The position numbers and the translations under genes are program-made. The notes under the pieces were generated by a model. That model worked only from the letters and a program-made list of their open reading frames with translations. It did no database searches and had not been told where the DNA came from. Positions 36,273-50,455 of a stretch of 64,000 nt of DNA are shown here, piece by piece; position 1 is the first letter of the stretch; every line of letters starts with the position of its first letter. The DNA is taken from contig VWZW01002568.1 in NCBI GenBank assembly GCA_013397115.1, forward strand, positions 62,001 through 126,000, in the 5' to 3' direction. The stretch is from Edolisoma coerulescens (Eukaryota > Chordata > Aves > Passeriformes > Campephagidae).

Positions 36273-37608
36273 CTATAAAACATATGTTTGCATGGCACTT
36301 AATTGGAGTACCTGGAGAGTAATGTGGTTTTAGGTACATGGCTGTTCTTTTGTTCTTTCACTTTTGAAGGTCATTCAGCAAAGTCAGTCATTTCTTTGTG
36401 CTGTGTTTCTCTTGGGGCTCTCTAAAGCATTTAAACTTTCCCTGTGAAGATTGACATCTGCTGAAGAAAACTGATTCACTGTGTCTGGTGTCAGCCTTTT
36501 TCTTGGCTAACTGGCAAATGTAGAGTTTCCTTGTGTATAACCTGCCATAGATGGAGTGTGGGTGGTTGCAGGCCTCTTAAAATCTTTTATTTGGACTTTT
36601 TCCTGGCCCTTCTGTGCATTGTTGTTACTACAGATCAGAATTCTCATCTTGAGTGTTCCTTCCTGCATAACTAGGAAGAAATGGAAAATAGATCAGAATT
36701 CTGACACTAACCTGATCTTTCTTGCATTGATTAAATTTAATTTTTTTCCACATAGTGGCCAAGTACCCCATGCTGAAGTTCTTTCTTTCTGACAGCCTCT
36801 GCTAAAGGAAGCTGTCTCTGGACTGAATCTTGCCAGAGTGGGTGTGTTGTATTTGTGTGTGGATGTGGTATTTCAGACTACTTTTGAGCCTAGTTTGTGT
36901 TCTCTGGACTGGGCATGCTTGGAATGCCTCTTCCACTTCAATTTTGTCCCAAGAAATCCAATTTGCACACTCAGCCTGCACACTGGTGTAGAACAAAGTG
37001 TGATAGGTGAGGGTTGTCAGGAGGTTTGCTTCAAAAGCACAATGCTGGTCTGAGCTAAATGCAAATACAGTTGCACCTATAAAATACTGTTGTGTATGTG
37101 AAATGTATTGAAGTTGAGATTTTTCTTACCTGCTTGTGGAGACTTAAAACTTATTTCTGGGGCTATATATAGCATGAGCCTAAGTCGTGTCAACTCTAAA
37201 ACATTTTAAAAGAAAAATACACTTTTGGTAACGAGTGACTATCACATTACCATGGATTGTATTCTGATCTTTACATGCCTGTGTTGTGAAGCAGGTAGTA
37301 CACGAGTGGACAGTGAGGAGGATTGAAAAGTAGCTCAGCTGCTGAGATAAAGAGTTGTGATCAGCAGCACAAAGTCCTGCTGGAGGTCAGACATTGGTGG
37401 TGCACCTCTGGGGTTGCTGCTCAGGCCAGTGCTGTGCATAAGCATGTCTTGTAGAAAAAAGTATAAGCTGAATCCAGACTTTCCACAGTGGTGTTCAGTG
37501 AAAAGAAATACAGTGGGCACAAACTGAAAAAAAAAGAAAATTAATTTAAATATTAAAAACCAAAAGTTTATAATAAAACCTTCTCTTTATGGTAAGATGG
37601 TCAAGTGT

Positions 37609-37772
37609 TAGCACAGTTTGCCTAGAGAGACTGTGGACAGTCTTTGGAAATACTTGAATCCTGACTGGGCATGACCCTGAGCAGCCTGTTTTAGTCTGAC
37701 CCTGCACAGAGCAGGGGGCTGGACTAAATGATCTCCAGACTTGCCCTCCAGCTGCAGCTATTCCCTGATTCT
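37609..37772 (+). mobile_element. CR1 LINE 3'-end fragment, short and diverged
   Basis: GCACAGTTTGCCTAGAGAGA, TGGACAGTCTTTGGAAATAC, CCCTGCACAGAGCAGGGGGC, TGGACTAAATGATCTCCAGA and a terminal CCTGATTCTT preserve the CR1 tail word order. Confidence 0.85.
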
Positions 37773-40473
37773 TACTCATCTTCCCTCCCTTGTAAAAAAG
37801 TTACAGCTTCATGCAACGCATTCCTAAAAAAGCTCTGTACGAAGCAGAATTTTCTTGGTACATTCAGGAGTGTTGATGTGCTGGTATCAGACTACTCCTG
37901 GTTCCTGTTTGCCCTCACTTAAATTTATCATTGCAGACCATTTAATTTAAAATTATCAATTGCTCATACTGATTTAGCACTCCCTAGAATCATTTCATCA
38001 CAGATTTTATTACACAAATTTGGGCACTTCTTTGACTGGCACTTGTTGAAGTTTTTACCCAAATTAAAATCAAACTCTGAGGAAGTAAATTAGCTTCTAG
38101 CATGTTCTTAGGCTGAGGTTATTACAAGCTCCTATTAGATTTGGATTTGAGACTGTATTCCCAATTTACTGATAGGCATAACCCACTGTTGTCTGTGCTT
38201 CATTCTCTTTTGGTAGGAATCTTCTTTAAGTCTTTTTTTCTCCTGACTTGAGTCATCAGCACAGAAGCTGGAGTTGATTCAGCTTCCCGATTCTTACCTG
38301 GCTTCTTAAATGCACTTGGCCTGGTTTAATGTTCACTTACGTGTGCTTTGCTGGCAGTGTAAAAACTTGAATGACTTCAACCAAACTCTTGTTCCTCTTC
38401 TGATGTCTTTTTTGTTCTTTTATGCTGAATATGTCGCAAATACCTCTGCCCTGGTTCCAAGTGGCAGGCCCAGACAATCAATCAAAGTTTATCTGTGCTC
38501 AGCAAACTTCAACTTTAAGAACTTTTCTTTGCCTGGTTCTGTGGCTGCAGGAATGTATTGACCAGGTGAGCTGACCACGCACTCGGGTATCACAACTCCC
38601 ACGCTTTCTCCAGGGCTGTTTCATTATTCAGCATTGCTGGTAAGCATCTTCCCTGTGAATCATTGTGCCCGTGATTCTGATGTATTGGAAGATGCAAAAT
38701 GGTGTGAGATAGGAATGTGCTCAGGATTCTTTTTTCCCCTCTCCAACGCGATCACTCTTACGTATTCATGCTGCTGTTTTACATTTCCGTTTCAAATTTA
38801 TCGCCTTCTTTGCTTTGCATTTATTCCCTCCCACACTTCAACATCCTTCAAATCACTCCTGTCTTTTTCTTTCCCACAGCAGTGCCAATCATCCTGTCCT
38901 GTTAACATTCCCACAGACATCTTGGAGCTTGTTCTTCAATGACAGGAGCGTATTCACTTCCTATGCCACCGTCATCTTTTCTCTCTCTCTTTAAATTGTG
39001 CTGAGGTGTTGTGAAGTGACACAATCACTTATCTTCCTTTACCTGGAAGTATTCTGCTGTCAAACCCTGGGAATGCAGTGGCTTTTTCCAAATGCTAGTT
39101 ACATGACCTTATCCAGCTTGTTGGTCCTGGTCAGCTTTTGGTCCCAATCTTGATCTTTCATGCTTTGAAGACTTTGAGCCACTGGCAGATCTGTGAGTGC
39201 TGACCTGCATGAGTTGTTGTGGGTCACGCGTGGGTTGTCGTGAATATGACAGATAAAATTGCTGCTAATAATACAATTCAATAGAAGATATTCACAGCCT
39301 TCCCACGGATTGGTACTTCCGCTGCTGGCGCTGAAGGGAGTGTTCTCCTCTTCTGCACTTAGTTCCTGCACCAATCTTGCCTTCTCTGCATTACCAGTTT
39401 TCTGTTTGAAATTATTTATTGCATGTGATCCCCCATTCATTTATCTGAAATAAACCATACTAGACAAAAATCTAATAAAGATTCTCTTCAAAAAGAGTTC
39501 AAGTTTAAACTTTTGCTGCCTTATTTTAGCATTCAAGTGTATGGATTGCAATGAATTTTTTCAAAACACCTTCCAAAAATCTCTTGAATTTGTGCAGGCT
39601 TGTGCTTGCCTACCACATTTCTGCCTTTATTTAAGAAAGCTGTATTTATGTTTGTGTAGTCATGGGGTTTTATGAGTTGGTGACACAACCCCAGACTGAT
39701 GAAATTTAAGGTTGCTCTAACCCCCTGCCTTTGATTTGAGGTGAAAGTTTCAGATGTTTTTTATTAGAATTTATAAACTATGCACTAAACCAAGAAAGCA
39801 CTCAAATAATGAGATCTCAAAAGTAATTTAAGAGGCAAGATTAAATGGTTAGAAAAATTTATTCTGCAAAAACAGGATGTAGAAGGAACACAGGAGTCTC
39901 TTTTTCTAGTTCAGCCACTTTGAGTGGCTTTCCAGATTGCAGCAGATTCTGTACATTGATAAATGGAGGTCTGAGATAGTGGAAAGAAAGAAGCTTGGGT
40001 TTGGTTCTCTGTTATCTGCCATTTTGAAGACCGAAATCTCTGTCTGGGATCTGTTTGTTCTTTCCTTTGAATTTAAAACTACATGGACTTCAGGTCACTT
40101 TTATTTATGTAAGTTCTTCTGCAGTGTTCTGTTACTTAACGAATTCACCAAAGGAAGTAATACTTCAATTCCAGACAAAGCAAATTCTGTACAACTGAAT
40201 TCTTAATCACTATTACATATAAAGAATTATGGACAGAAAATAATAAAAATTATTAAAATATTACTAAAATTATTGTATTGGTTGCAGCATGCAGCTGTCC
40301 TGTGGATTATAAAATCACTGTTTGAGAACAAGGAATTTTAAACAGTAGAAAAAATACCTCTGGATTCTTTTTCTGCCTTTTAAAATTTTGCTTTCAAAAA
40401 ATATTGTTCCTTTGATCACCTTTTGCTCTAGAAGTAGTGCTAAAATAGTTCTTAGCCTGTAATTCTATCTACA

Positions 40474-40502
40474 TTTTAGGGGCAGAGGAACTGCCCCTAA
40501 AA
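40474..40502. other. Perfect 12-bp inverted repeat with a 5-nt loop
   Basis: TTTTAGGGGCAG (40474-40485) and CTGCCCCTAAAA (40491-40502) are exact reverse complements separated by AGGAA. The stem is GC-rich at the loop end and AT-rich at the base. No repeat family is evident around it. Confidence 0.95.
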
Positions 40503-40854
40503 CCGACTGCTGTTGGTTTTGAGCATGAAGCTTGCGTAAATGTTTTACTTTAGAAATTTCTTGTAGTTGTAAATAAACCAGCAAAAATAATTATTTGTGT
40601 TTATCTTGATAAACAGAAGAATTTAATTAGCAAATTGAAATGTAGCAGTTGTTGTAACTGGGGAATGGCTCAAAGGCATTAGAATGAAAGTGAAAGATGT
40701 GGGTCGTTAAAATTTAAATAATTTTTTTCTAGATTCAATTTGATGTTTAAAAAAATCCTAGCAATGCCTTAAAGATTCTCTGTGGCACAATTTTGTACTT
40801 GATAACTACTGTCTTCCAGAAAAGCTTTTGTAATCTATGTACTTTCAAAATGCC

Positions 40855-40951
40855 CCATCCCTGGAAACAGCCACGGTCAGATTCGACAGATTGCTCATTG
40901 CAGGGGGGTTGGACTAGATGACCTTTAAAGGTCCCTCCTATGATTCTGGGA
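40855..40951 (+). mobile_element. CR1 LINE extreme 3' end (about 95 bp)
   Basis: CATTGCAGGGGGGTTGGACT, AGATGACCTTTAAAGGTCCC and TCCTATGATTCTGGGAT are the last 60-70 bp of a CR1 element. The part before this is weakly recognisable. Confidence 0.93.
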
Positions 40952-43900
40952 TATTTAGTAGCTTTTGAACATTTATTCTACAGATTTGTAGTGGAAGTGG
41001 ATGTTAGTATAGAAACCTGTCTGTCATCCACCTTTTCCTTTGTGGCTTTACAGAAACAAGGAAGCAAGCTGGGACTGTCATTAGGGATGCCAGAATACGT
41101 GTCTGTATGAGCGAGTGTGGTTTCGGTCCCTGTGGGTTTGTGTTGCTGCCAGGGTGGGCTCAGTTGAAGCCCCCGTGGCTGCTCGGTGCCCCTGGTCCAA
41201 GCCCACTGTGCTCCCTCGGCTCGTGGCCTTGGCAGGCTGATGGGAGTCTTTTGGTGCTTAGCAAGGGGCTCTCCTTTTATGTGCAAATTTAATCTATTAT
41301 GTGCATCATTGCAGTGAATGTGATGCCTTGAAGGCTTCAGTGGCCTTCTCTTAGGACAGTCTAACGTGGAGCAGACTGCCCTGGGACAATCTGTGACTTG
41401 ATACAGGAATTGTTCTGTTGGGAAATTGATTCTTTTTAAAATCTGCTCACTGTATATGGCCTGGTCCATGTCCCTTCAGAAATTTGGCTTCATTATTGTT
41501 GTATGTAAAATACTTTGTAAATGGCAACCAGACATTGCCATCACATTTTAGGATGCTACAAGCACATTGACAGAACAGGAAATAGTAAGTCTTTCAGTTG
41601 CTATGTCCAAAAGATAATGCACTATTTTTTGTTCAAGTTGTAATTCAGTTATCTTCAAGGAATGTTTCTTGGCCTGTGACTGTCTTCAGTTTTTTCCGTG
41701 TGTCACAGAAACACAAACAGGCTTGAGACACAGGCTGAGATTCATTCCTACTCTGAATTACTGCATCAGCTTCAGGGCATATCCCTTCCATGAGAAGGGG
41801 TTGCTATCACTGGGTATCATCCAATGTTAGAACATTCTAGCTTTCTTTTAAGTGCTGATTTAAAGAGTTGTGACCTTCCTCTGTTACACACATTTTGGAG
41901 CATGAATTTCTTCTTCAAGTCGATAAAACCAGTGCTATGGAATGAAAAAGCAGTTCCAGATGATCCTTTGAGAGAGCAGGTGGTACAGCCAAGGTGCCTC
42001 TTGCTGTGTGTTGTAGTATCTGAGCCCAAATTTGTCTCTGTGGCCTGAGGAAATTGTAACATAGTTGGGGGTATCTCAAGTGAACCTAAGTAGGATTTTG
42101 CTTGTCTGTTTTAAGTTGAAGGATGAATATGAAGTTCTGACTGTAAAAATCTCAGCTTATGACTAAAATGTATAGATATTACTTTAGAAATTCATGTTAA
42201 ATTGCAAATTAATAGTTAAATCTTTTTTGTCTTTTCAACAATGAAGAAACAATCAGCTTTCTACAGTAAGCTCTGCTTGCTGCAAGGAAAAAGAAACTGT
42301 TGCAACAGATTCATATTTTATGGTAAACATTAGTATGGAACACCTCACATCAAAGGCCACAAGGTGGAGAGGACTGGAGTTTTTTAGTCAGACACTTCTT
42401 TCCCCCCTTAACTGAGATACTGTGCACTGTATAAAAAATGAGGCTATTGGATTAACTCTTAATGGTTGAAATTTTTGAGTGCTTCAGTGCTAGCACTCTT
42501 CATTCATGTCTCATTTGCATTGTTCTAATTTAAGTGACTAAAGAGAAAATTAAGTGGTCTATAGGTATGTGATAAGCTTTTAATTGGAGTTGTATCCACA
42601 ACTTCCATGAATTGATTCATGTAACTAGAGTAGAATATAACCGTGAAATTGTGTTAACAGATTGCAAAAATAATTAGCAAATTAAAGTTAAATCACCAAT
42701 AAATATTCTCAGATAATGTGATGAGCTTGTGAAGAAATACATACCTAACTAAATATGCATTGCTTGGTGATAAGGTGAAGTCAGCTGTGATAAGGTTGTG
42801 AGCAAAATTCAGAGTGGAATTAACTGGGACACAAGGGGTCATGCTTAAGAATGCAGAACTGAGTAGCTGGTAAAGTCATCCTGTACTAACATAATTTTAA
42901 CTACAGTTTTTGTTAAAGACTCCCCTCATTTGGATGTTTAAATCTATCTTGGACAAAGTGATAGATGGACTGGGCCACAGAGAACAACTCACATCAGGTT
43001 ATTGGGTCTGTGTCTGTGTGTCTGGACATGCACAAGTCAAAGGCAGTTGCTGTGGGACTGAAGTTACAACTTAATGGAAGTTCTGCTTCACATCTTCTGA
43101 GATCCAGTGACTATATGTTTTTTTGACCTTTCCAATTGGAATGTCTTAATACAGTTTTTGAAAAAAAAAAATTAATTAAACAGGTCCATTAGGCTCTAGA
43201 AAGTATCTTTAACTGTTAAAGTGGCTGGAAGTGGAGGCAACTAAAAGATCTTAAAAATGGCCAGCAGTATCAGCACGGATGTGGACTGTTGTGTGCTGCT
43301 GGGTCTCTAAGCTTAGAGCATTCTTGGCAGACTTAGTTACCTGGAGTAACTGCAGGTGTGGTTTTGGAATCAGTTTGAGGTCCCAAATGTGTGTAGCCAC
43401 TTGATGTGAAATCTACGGAAAATTAACTGGCATATTCCCAAAGCCAAACAGGATCATAAGCTGAGTTTGCATAGGTGTGATGCAACCAGCAGGTTAAAAG
43501 AGGCTATTAAAAGGATGAAAAAGTAGAGGATGAGAAAGGCTTGCTTCCAGGAAAACAAGAAACTTCACAGAACTTCAAAGAACCAGTTATTTCTGGTTTT
43601 TCCAGTTTTGACAGGGGCTTCTGATTAAAACTGAATTACTTAAAGGAAAAAAAACAAACAAACAAAATACCCCAAAACAAATAACCAACCTACAAAACAA
43701 ATAAACCCTATTCTAAAGTAACAGCTGAACTTGCTGTAGGTTAGTTGGATCCAAGATTTGGATTCTCTCCCTTCTGCCTTTGGCTTTACTGAAACTTTTT
43801 CCTTTTTCTACTTTCCTAGAAAAAGTAGAATGAGATGGAATTTTGTATGGAAATGTTCTACTACTGGAAAAAGCTTTGGTTTGGTGAATATCATGTATTG

Positions 43901-46900
43901 GGGTTAGTTGTTTGAAGCTCCATGTTTCAGAAGGAAGCTGACTGTTTAAATATAGAGCAGTTGCTTTGAAATAAGATCAATTTTCTGTCACTCACTTGTA
44001 CTTTAATGTATTTGCTATTTAATTACTGTCAATTTAATATTGACAATGCAGTGTCAAGCTCTTTTATTATAGAGTGAACCAACATACAGAATAACTAAAT
44101 GATTTGGAACTGTATTAAATACCTTCTGAAACCACACTGATACTTCATGTATGAGATGTCTGTATGGGCACTGGTTCTGCTTTAATTTTTGAATTATTTT
44201 GTTTTTGTTGATGTCTCTTTAGAGCTGTATCACACTTCATAAGAAATATGGAGGTACTGAGTAAACTGAGAGTTCAAAACATGGAATGGAACTGGTTCTA
44301 GTCCTTTCCTGGGCTGGGTCAGTGGAAGACTGTTTCTTGAGTTCTAGTTGGGAAAACAAGAGAGACCAAGAGGGGGAAACTAAATCCGATCTATCTTCAG
44401 ATAAGATACAGGCTCTTAAATGGCCCATCGTGGTCTCTTTCTTCTGTTTGTGAAATCATGAAATCAGTCTTGTAAGGAGAAACTAGGATAAACACGTTAC
44501 AAGTGCCCTAGTATCTTAGAATTACTCAGATTTCTTTCTTTTTTTTTCCCCTGATCATCATTTTCATGCTCTGGGGGGAAAAAATACTTCCTTAACAGAT
44601 TTCTCATTTCAGTTTAGAGCCACTGGAATCTTTATACCTGACTTTTAGGTCTCATTGTATCTAATCTCCATCTGTCTTTTGAACATAAATAAAAAAATAA
44701 TAGCAGAGGATTTATCAAAATAGACAACAGTGTCATCTGTAATGAAGACAAGAAGTAATATGTGTATATGGCGTATTTTAACTGTCAACACCTTTTTTTT
44801 GTCTGCAGTTTGATTGGGGGATTAACAGAAGAGACTATTTGATTTAAAGTGTAGCAGCAAAATAAATCCCACCCTATAATATCAGGATAAAATAGCAATT
44901 ACTTAAGAAATCTATTATTCATTGCTTCATTATTTGCTGTCTGACTGCATGCTGTTTGACAGTGGACTTTTTTCTCTTTTATTTTTTTTTTTTCCCCTTT
45001 GAACTGGGCTGCTTTTGCTGGCTTGGCAGTAAATGCTGTTTTCTCTCAGCACAGCCATTAAATCTCTCACCTGCGTGTCCTGTGCAGAGCTGCAGTTGAG
45101 AGATAAGGTTGGTCTCTCTCACAGCAGCGAGCATTGGTATTCCAGGCTCTTCTTTCAAGGGCATTTTGCTGTGATGAAGCATCTGAAATGACAGGGAAAA
45201 CATACAGGCATGTTAAATACCCTTGCTAGTCTGAGACGAGTAAGGGTAAATGGAAATGATTTAAAAATACATTTTGGAGCTGTTAACAGAGCTCGTGGAT
45301 AACTGCAAATCACAGTTTTAGGCAGGAGTATTACAGACCTATTCCAACTGGCATCATCCATTAAATAATAAACAGTAATGGAGAGTACTTGTCCTGCCCA
45401 GCTTACACGTAAAATCTAAATAAAACACAAAGCTCTGAGCCATTCTGAATGTGTGTTCCTGCATGTTCTTCATCCAAGGTCACAAAGGTAGTTCTTGTGA
45501 AGAATTGAATCCATTTCTTCAGTGTTGTGTTCCTGTGACAGCCTCTGAGCACCTCCATCTTCCCACTGGGAGCTGAGGAGGTGCTTGGGATTTCAGTTTC
45601 CTGCAGCTCTCAGAGCGCTGGCCTGGCATCCTCTGTGTGTGTGTGTCTCATACAGAATCCATGTAGGACCTGGTTTTAATTCTGTTTTCAAGGTTGCAAG
45701 AAAAAACGTATGTGAGGACTTCGCCTGTTTTGTAGTCTATGGTCATTATGACTTTTATAAAATTAAAGACAGCATAAAAATCTGTTTTACCTGTGCTCAT
45801 TAACATTGGATGCATTGGCAGGGGAGGTATCACCATTCCTGTCGTGCTGTTGGAGAAATCGAGGCACAGTGAGAACTTCATGTTGCATTCAGTTCAAGTT
45901 TAACACTTACATTTAAGCATCAGTTTATATTTATGTACATATGTGCTGGATGCTTAAGTTTCAGTTGTTCTTGCTGGAAATCTCATTAGCAGTCAGAGGC
46001 TGGAGAGAAATTCAGGCCATGCTAAACTACACAGCAAGGGATTGATCAGTAAAATCCCACTCTAATGGTCTGTGGAGTGCATTGAACAGGGAGTGTGTTG
46101 AACAATTGCCCAGATAGTAAGTGCTAATTTAAATATCTTAAAGAACCTCTTGGGGTCTCTGGCTGATGGTTCAGAGGAGAGGGATCTTCCAGAGGTCCTT
46201 GATCATGTCATTCAAGCCTGTGTGTGTGTCTTGGATACCCTTAGGCATCTCCCATTGCATTAGCTATCCATGCTAGAGCCATGAAATTAATTCCCAGATC
46301 TGTTGCTTATACTGGCAATATGCATGCCAGCCTGTGGGCATCTGTGTTCTCTTAATTTGCAATTTATCAATGATCCAGTGTAGATAGGCTGCAAATACAT
46401 TCATCTTACACTGCTGGGTTATGGTCTTCTTCTGTTGCCAGGGATTCGTGTGTGTGTTACATATTCTGTAGGCAGCCATGGGTTCACCAGACCAGTCAAG
46501 GATGTCCTGACTCCTGAACTGCAGCAGTTCATTTTACCAGAGAGAGGGGTTTGCAGTTTGGGACCATAACAGTTGTTTTCCTGTGTGATCTGGCACAGAA
46601 AAGGATTTGTAACCATTCTGAGTTGACAGAAGACACACGCACGGATTTCCACCCCCTCACACCTCCCTGAATTTACTTGGAAACGAAGGACTATGAATGG
46701 TTCAGCCACGTTAAAATAATTGAGCAGCTCTGACTCACAGTTGCAGCTTGTGTGTAGCTAAATGAGACAGCAGAGTGATGCTGCCTGACTGACACAGTTG
46801 TTTATGCAGTCACTGAAGTGTTCTCCCATCATGTGCAGGCCTTTGAGTTGTTTGATATTATCTTTATTAAAGAGGGAGAAATCCTTCATTATGCTGATGA

Positions 46901-47344
46901 TTTGTTTTATTTCCTTGGATAGCCTCAGATTCCGAGACCTAGAAGTGTGACTAACAGAAAGTTATTGCCTACAGAAAAGCAAAATATCACTTAAAATACA
47001 GAAAAGTTACCTTTCCAAAAAGCAAAGCCAGCCAAGGCATTTTCTAAGATCAAAAGTCTCTGCATGTATGAGGAACTTACTGATTTAGGATTATTCTAAG
47101 TTTAATTAAACTTTTATTGTTTGGTCTTGTTTGGTTGAGATTCTGTGTCTTTAAAAATCTTCATAGGAATGAGAATCTCATTTATTATGAGAAGGGGTGA
47201 ATTGGAGTCCCTTTTTTTGCCACAGATTTGTAGAAACTTTACCTTGGGGGTCAGACTCATCTTGGGAAAATCAGTGGGTTTGTAGCTGTTGGATAGTTCA
47301 GTGTTCCTTATTTACTGTAAATGATTGTTAAATTGTCTCTTTAA

Positions 47345-47368
47345 AAGATATGTTTCCAAACATATCTT
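47345..47368. other. Perfect 11-bp inverted repeat, near-palindrome
   Basis: AAGATATGTTT (47345-47355) and AAACATATCTT (47358-47368) are exact reverse complements around a central CC. Such a tight dyad could be a homodimer binding site or chance in AT-rich DNA. Confidence 0.9.
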
Positions 47369-50300
47369 GTTTGATGGCCATTCTGTTTACTGGTGTGTTC
47401 CTCTGGCTGGATTTTTCTGTTGCTTCCATCCTTTTGGGGGCAATTGACTTTAGCATGAGCCAATGCTCACTGTCATGAGAAATAATACTTTATTTTCCTT
47501 CTGTGGCTGAGCTGAACCCTGCCCAGTGCTCACCATTGTATTTTCTTTGTTCTTGTGAAGCATTTCTTTGAAGGAGCTAACTTTGCTCCTGAAGAATGTT
47601 TGGTTGGCCTTTCCTATCTTCTGCTGCAGAGAAATTGGAAGAATTGTGTTCTTTTCTGGACTTTTTTTCAGGGCTGTCTCTTACATTACTCAATTTTTAT
47701 GGGGTTTTTAAAGTATTTCTCATTTATAATTCCATTTAAAATGAGATTATGTTTGTAAAAGTATGTTCCTATTGACAGGTAGGAGCATGGTTTAAATGCT
47801 TTTTACTTGTGTAGCAGGCTGAACGAGATCAATAGGGATGCACATCATTAAAACCACTTCAATCAGCCATAATGTGAATCCATTCCCAGTGTTCCATTCA
47901 GCCCTCAAAGGGTCATTGATGCAGGGCTCCTTTTTATTTTTCTGGATTTGTACATTGACTTAGTTAGGTTTGCACCTGCAAGCAGAGCTGCTACAAAAAT
48001 ACCCCCTCTAGTACCAGTGATAACAAGCACAAGCTTCATCCAGAGAGCAAAAAAGTCAGGATTGGTTCTGAATTTAGCTGCTGGTTTTGGTTACCGTGTG
48101 TCTGATGTTACTGTGAGGTCCAGAGCCAGTGAAGTTTCCCTAAGGCTAAATCAGTAGTAGTTGGCTTGAAAAAGGAGGGTCAAGATTTTGCAGAAGTTGT
48201 TTTAATGACTTGAGAGTTGAGCTTGGAAATCTTAAATCTGTGCTGCTGCTCGTATGTGTTAAGCTGAGGCACAGCTGTAACTACAGGGGGAAGACAACTC
48301 CACACACTGAAGTGAAGGCTCTGCATTATCCTAGAGCTATACAGATCCAGAATGCAAGACTGTCTCTGGCTGGAATGACCTGGCTTTTATTTTCCTTCTG
48401 GTTGGGGAAGCTTTTTGTATTTCTGAAGGCTGATTAAAATATAAGACCTGATCATCAAGTGTTAATCATCAGAGTCTCGTGATGCTATGGCGTTACTGTG
48501 GTGCATAGGAAGGAACAATAACCTGGAATATTGCTCTGAGTTTTAGAATCTCTCTGATGCCTATGCATGTAACTGTGAACACTTGGTATTTCCCTGCTCA
48601 GCCTGATTTTACAAATGAGCCTCAACTGCTCCTAAATTCAGCCCCCTTAAATATTCCCATGTTACGAGCAGGGCCCCTTGAATTCCATGCACAACTATTA
48701 CTATGAACAAACATTGAAACAAATCAAGAAGCTTCTGAATGATGGTTCAAAACTCTTCACTTTCTGTTCTCAGAATTTATGGTCATGTCTTAAACCCCGT
48801 GTAAAATTGGTGAGGGATGGCAGTAGAATTACATACTGGTACCAGTTTGTGATCTGGAGAACCTAGTGAATGAGTATCAGTACAATGCTGAATTGCAGGT
48901 CTGTCTATATCAATTTCTATTTATTAAATATGATACTTTAAAATATGCATGAAACATGGCTTCATTTTTTCTTGGGAGTTTGGTGAACTGAATTTAGCAA
49001 GACTGTCTAGACACAGAGTTAAGAAAGTCTTTGAAAGAAATTGAAATGCTTTTTCTTTAAATTTGGATGAAAAGCAAGTCTCCTGTACTGGTGAAATAAG
49101 TCAATATTAACCAATTTTAAAGTGTTCAATAATAAATTTTTCATTAACATTGGGTGAGACTATAAGGAATTGTAGAGTGCCCTGAAAAAACCCATTCACA
49201 TAGGAATATGTCTTGATTTCAAATGAGAAGTGAGCAGTAACAAATAGAATATGACATATATTGAAAGATATTAGTTGGAGTACTCAAAAGCTTTGTAGAG
49301 TTCTTCTGTTAGATAATCTTTGTTTTCAAGAGGCAAAAACAACTAGGTTATCTTTGTAAAGAGCTCACTAAAATACCCTAGTGAGCTACAGTGGTTTTTT
49401 AAGGGGAAAAATTAGGTTATACTTTGGAATAGGCAAGAAGAAGCAAGAAATGAAAGTAATTGTGATCTCAGTAAGGTTTCCTTATTCAGATGAAGTGGAA
49501 AAATTGCAGAGATTCTCTTTTGAAAGGAGATGAATAGTGGAAGTGCAGGAATAATCATGAAGTGGAACAGGTCAGTTTGCACATCAGGTGTCGGTTTTCA
49601 TAAGATTAAGGCTATTGAAATTGATAGGTGACAGTTTCTAAAGAAGAAAAAAGGAAAAAAATAATAACAGAACTATCCAGTGTAGATCTGTAATGTAAGA
49701 TCTTTTTTCCATCACTGCTGTAAGACCACACTCAGGCCAGGCATCACCCTCACTCTGGATGCCTTTATGCACCTTAGAGACATCATCTGATTCTTGATCT
49801 TTTTCAAATGCTTGTTTTGTTTTCATCCTGTTGGTCCATCACTGTTAAAACTTTCATAAGACTCAGACACACACCTTATCTTTGCTTTCAGTGTTTCCTT
49901 CCAGCTCTTTGCTACCACTTACTGGCTTCTCACTTTTCTATGGCATGATTTTTCCATTGCTGTCTGCCTACAACTTCAATCAGGCCTTAATGGCTTTTTT
50001 CTGTTATCACATACATATTATATTCAAATATATGAATAAAAGGTCCTATAAACACTCACGAAAATGTTAACTTCAAATTCTTTCTAAAAACTGGTTTCCA
50101 GTGGTTTATGAAAGATCTTGACAGTGACGAAGTGACCAATGTACAGAGCAATTGATAATCATGACAAACAATATTGATTCATTGACTGCTTTCTGCTGCC
50201 CTATCCATTTCTGTTGGTCTGTATAGTTTGGGTTTGTAAAATGTTTAATGCTTGGATATGTTTTTGTCCTGGCTGTGGATCTTAGTGTGTGATTACTGCT

Positions 50301-50417
50301 GGGGAGGTTGCTATAAATGCAAGTTGAAATGTGCAAAAATTATTTAATAGATCTTGGAAAAGAATGCTCTCATAAGAGATCTTGGCTTATCTGTCTCAGC
50401 ATCTAATGTCACTGCCC

Positions 50418-50455
50418 TTTCACAGTAAAGAATTTCTTCCTAACATCTAATGTTA
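50418..50455 (-). mobile_element. Tiny CR1-like scrap
   Basis: TTTCACAGTAAAGAATTTCT followed by TCCTAACATCTAATGTTA resembles the reverse of the CR1 'ATATTAGGAAGAAATTCTTTACTGTGAG' segment. Only about 40 bp match, with no flanking CR1 words. Confidence 0.35.

Larger units (their letters stand above)
32668..40854 (+). other. RCAN2: RCAN2 long intron, third part
   Basis: Contains CR1 fragments at 34.6, 35.8 and 37.6 kb, a T-rich tract at 34840-34874, a possible LTR-like patch at 35.3-35.6 kb and the 12-bp hairpin at 40.47 kb. A few CpG-bearing words near 39200-39340 stand out slightly from the background. No exon is recognisable. Confidence 0.5.

Noticed and set aside
40978..41469. 163-codon minus-strand frame
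   Set aside because: No recognisable domain; it crosses a GC-richer patch where stops are fewer, and no splice or promoter context supports it.
46080..46210. Possible CR1 tail near 46.2 kb (TTCCAGAGGTCCTTGATCAT)
   Set aside because: Only one short word matches; the expected flanking CR1 words are absent.
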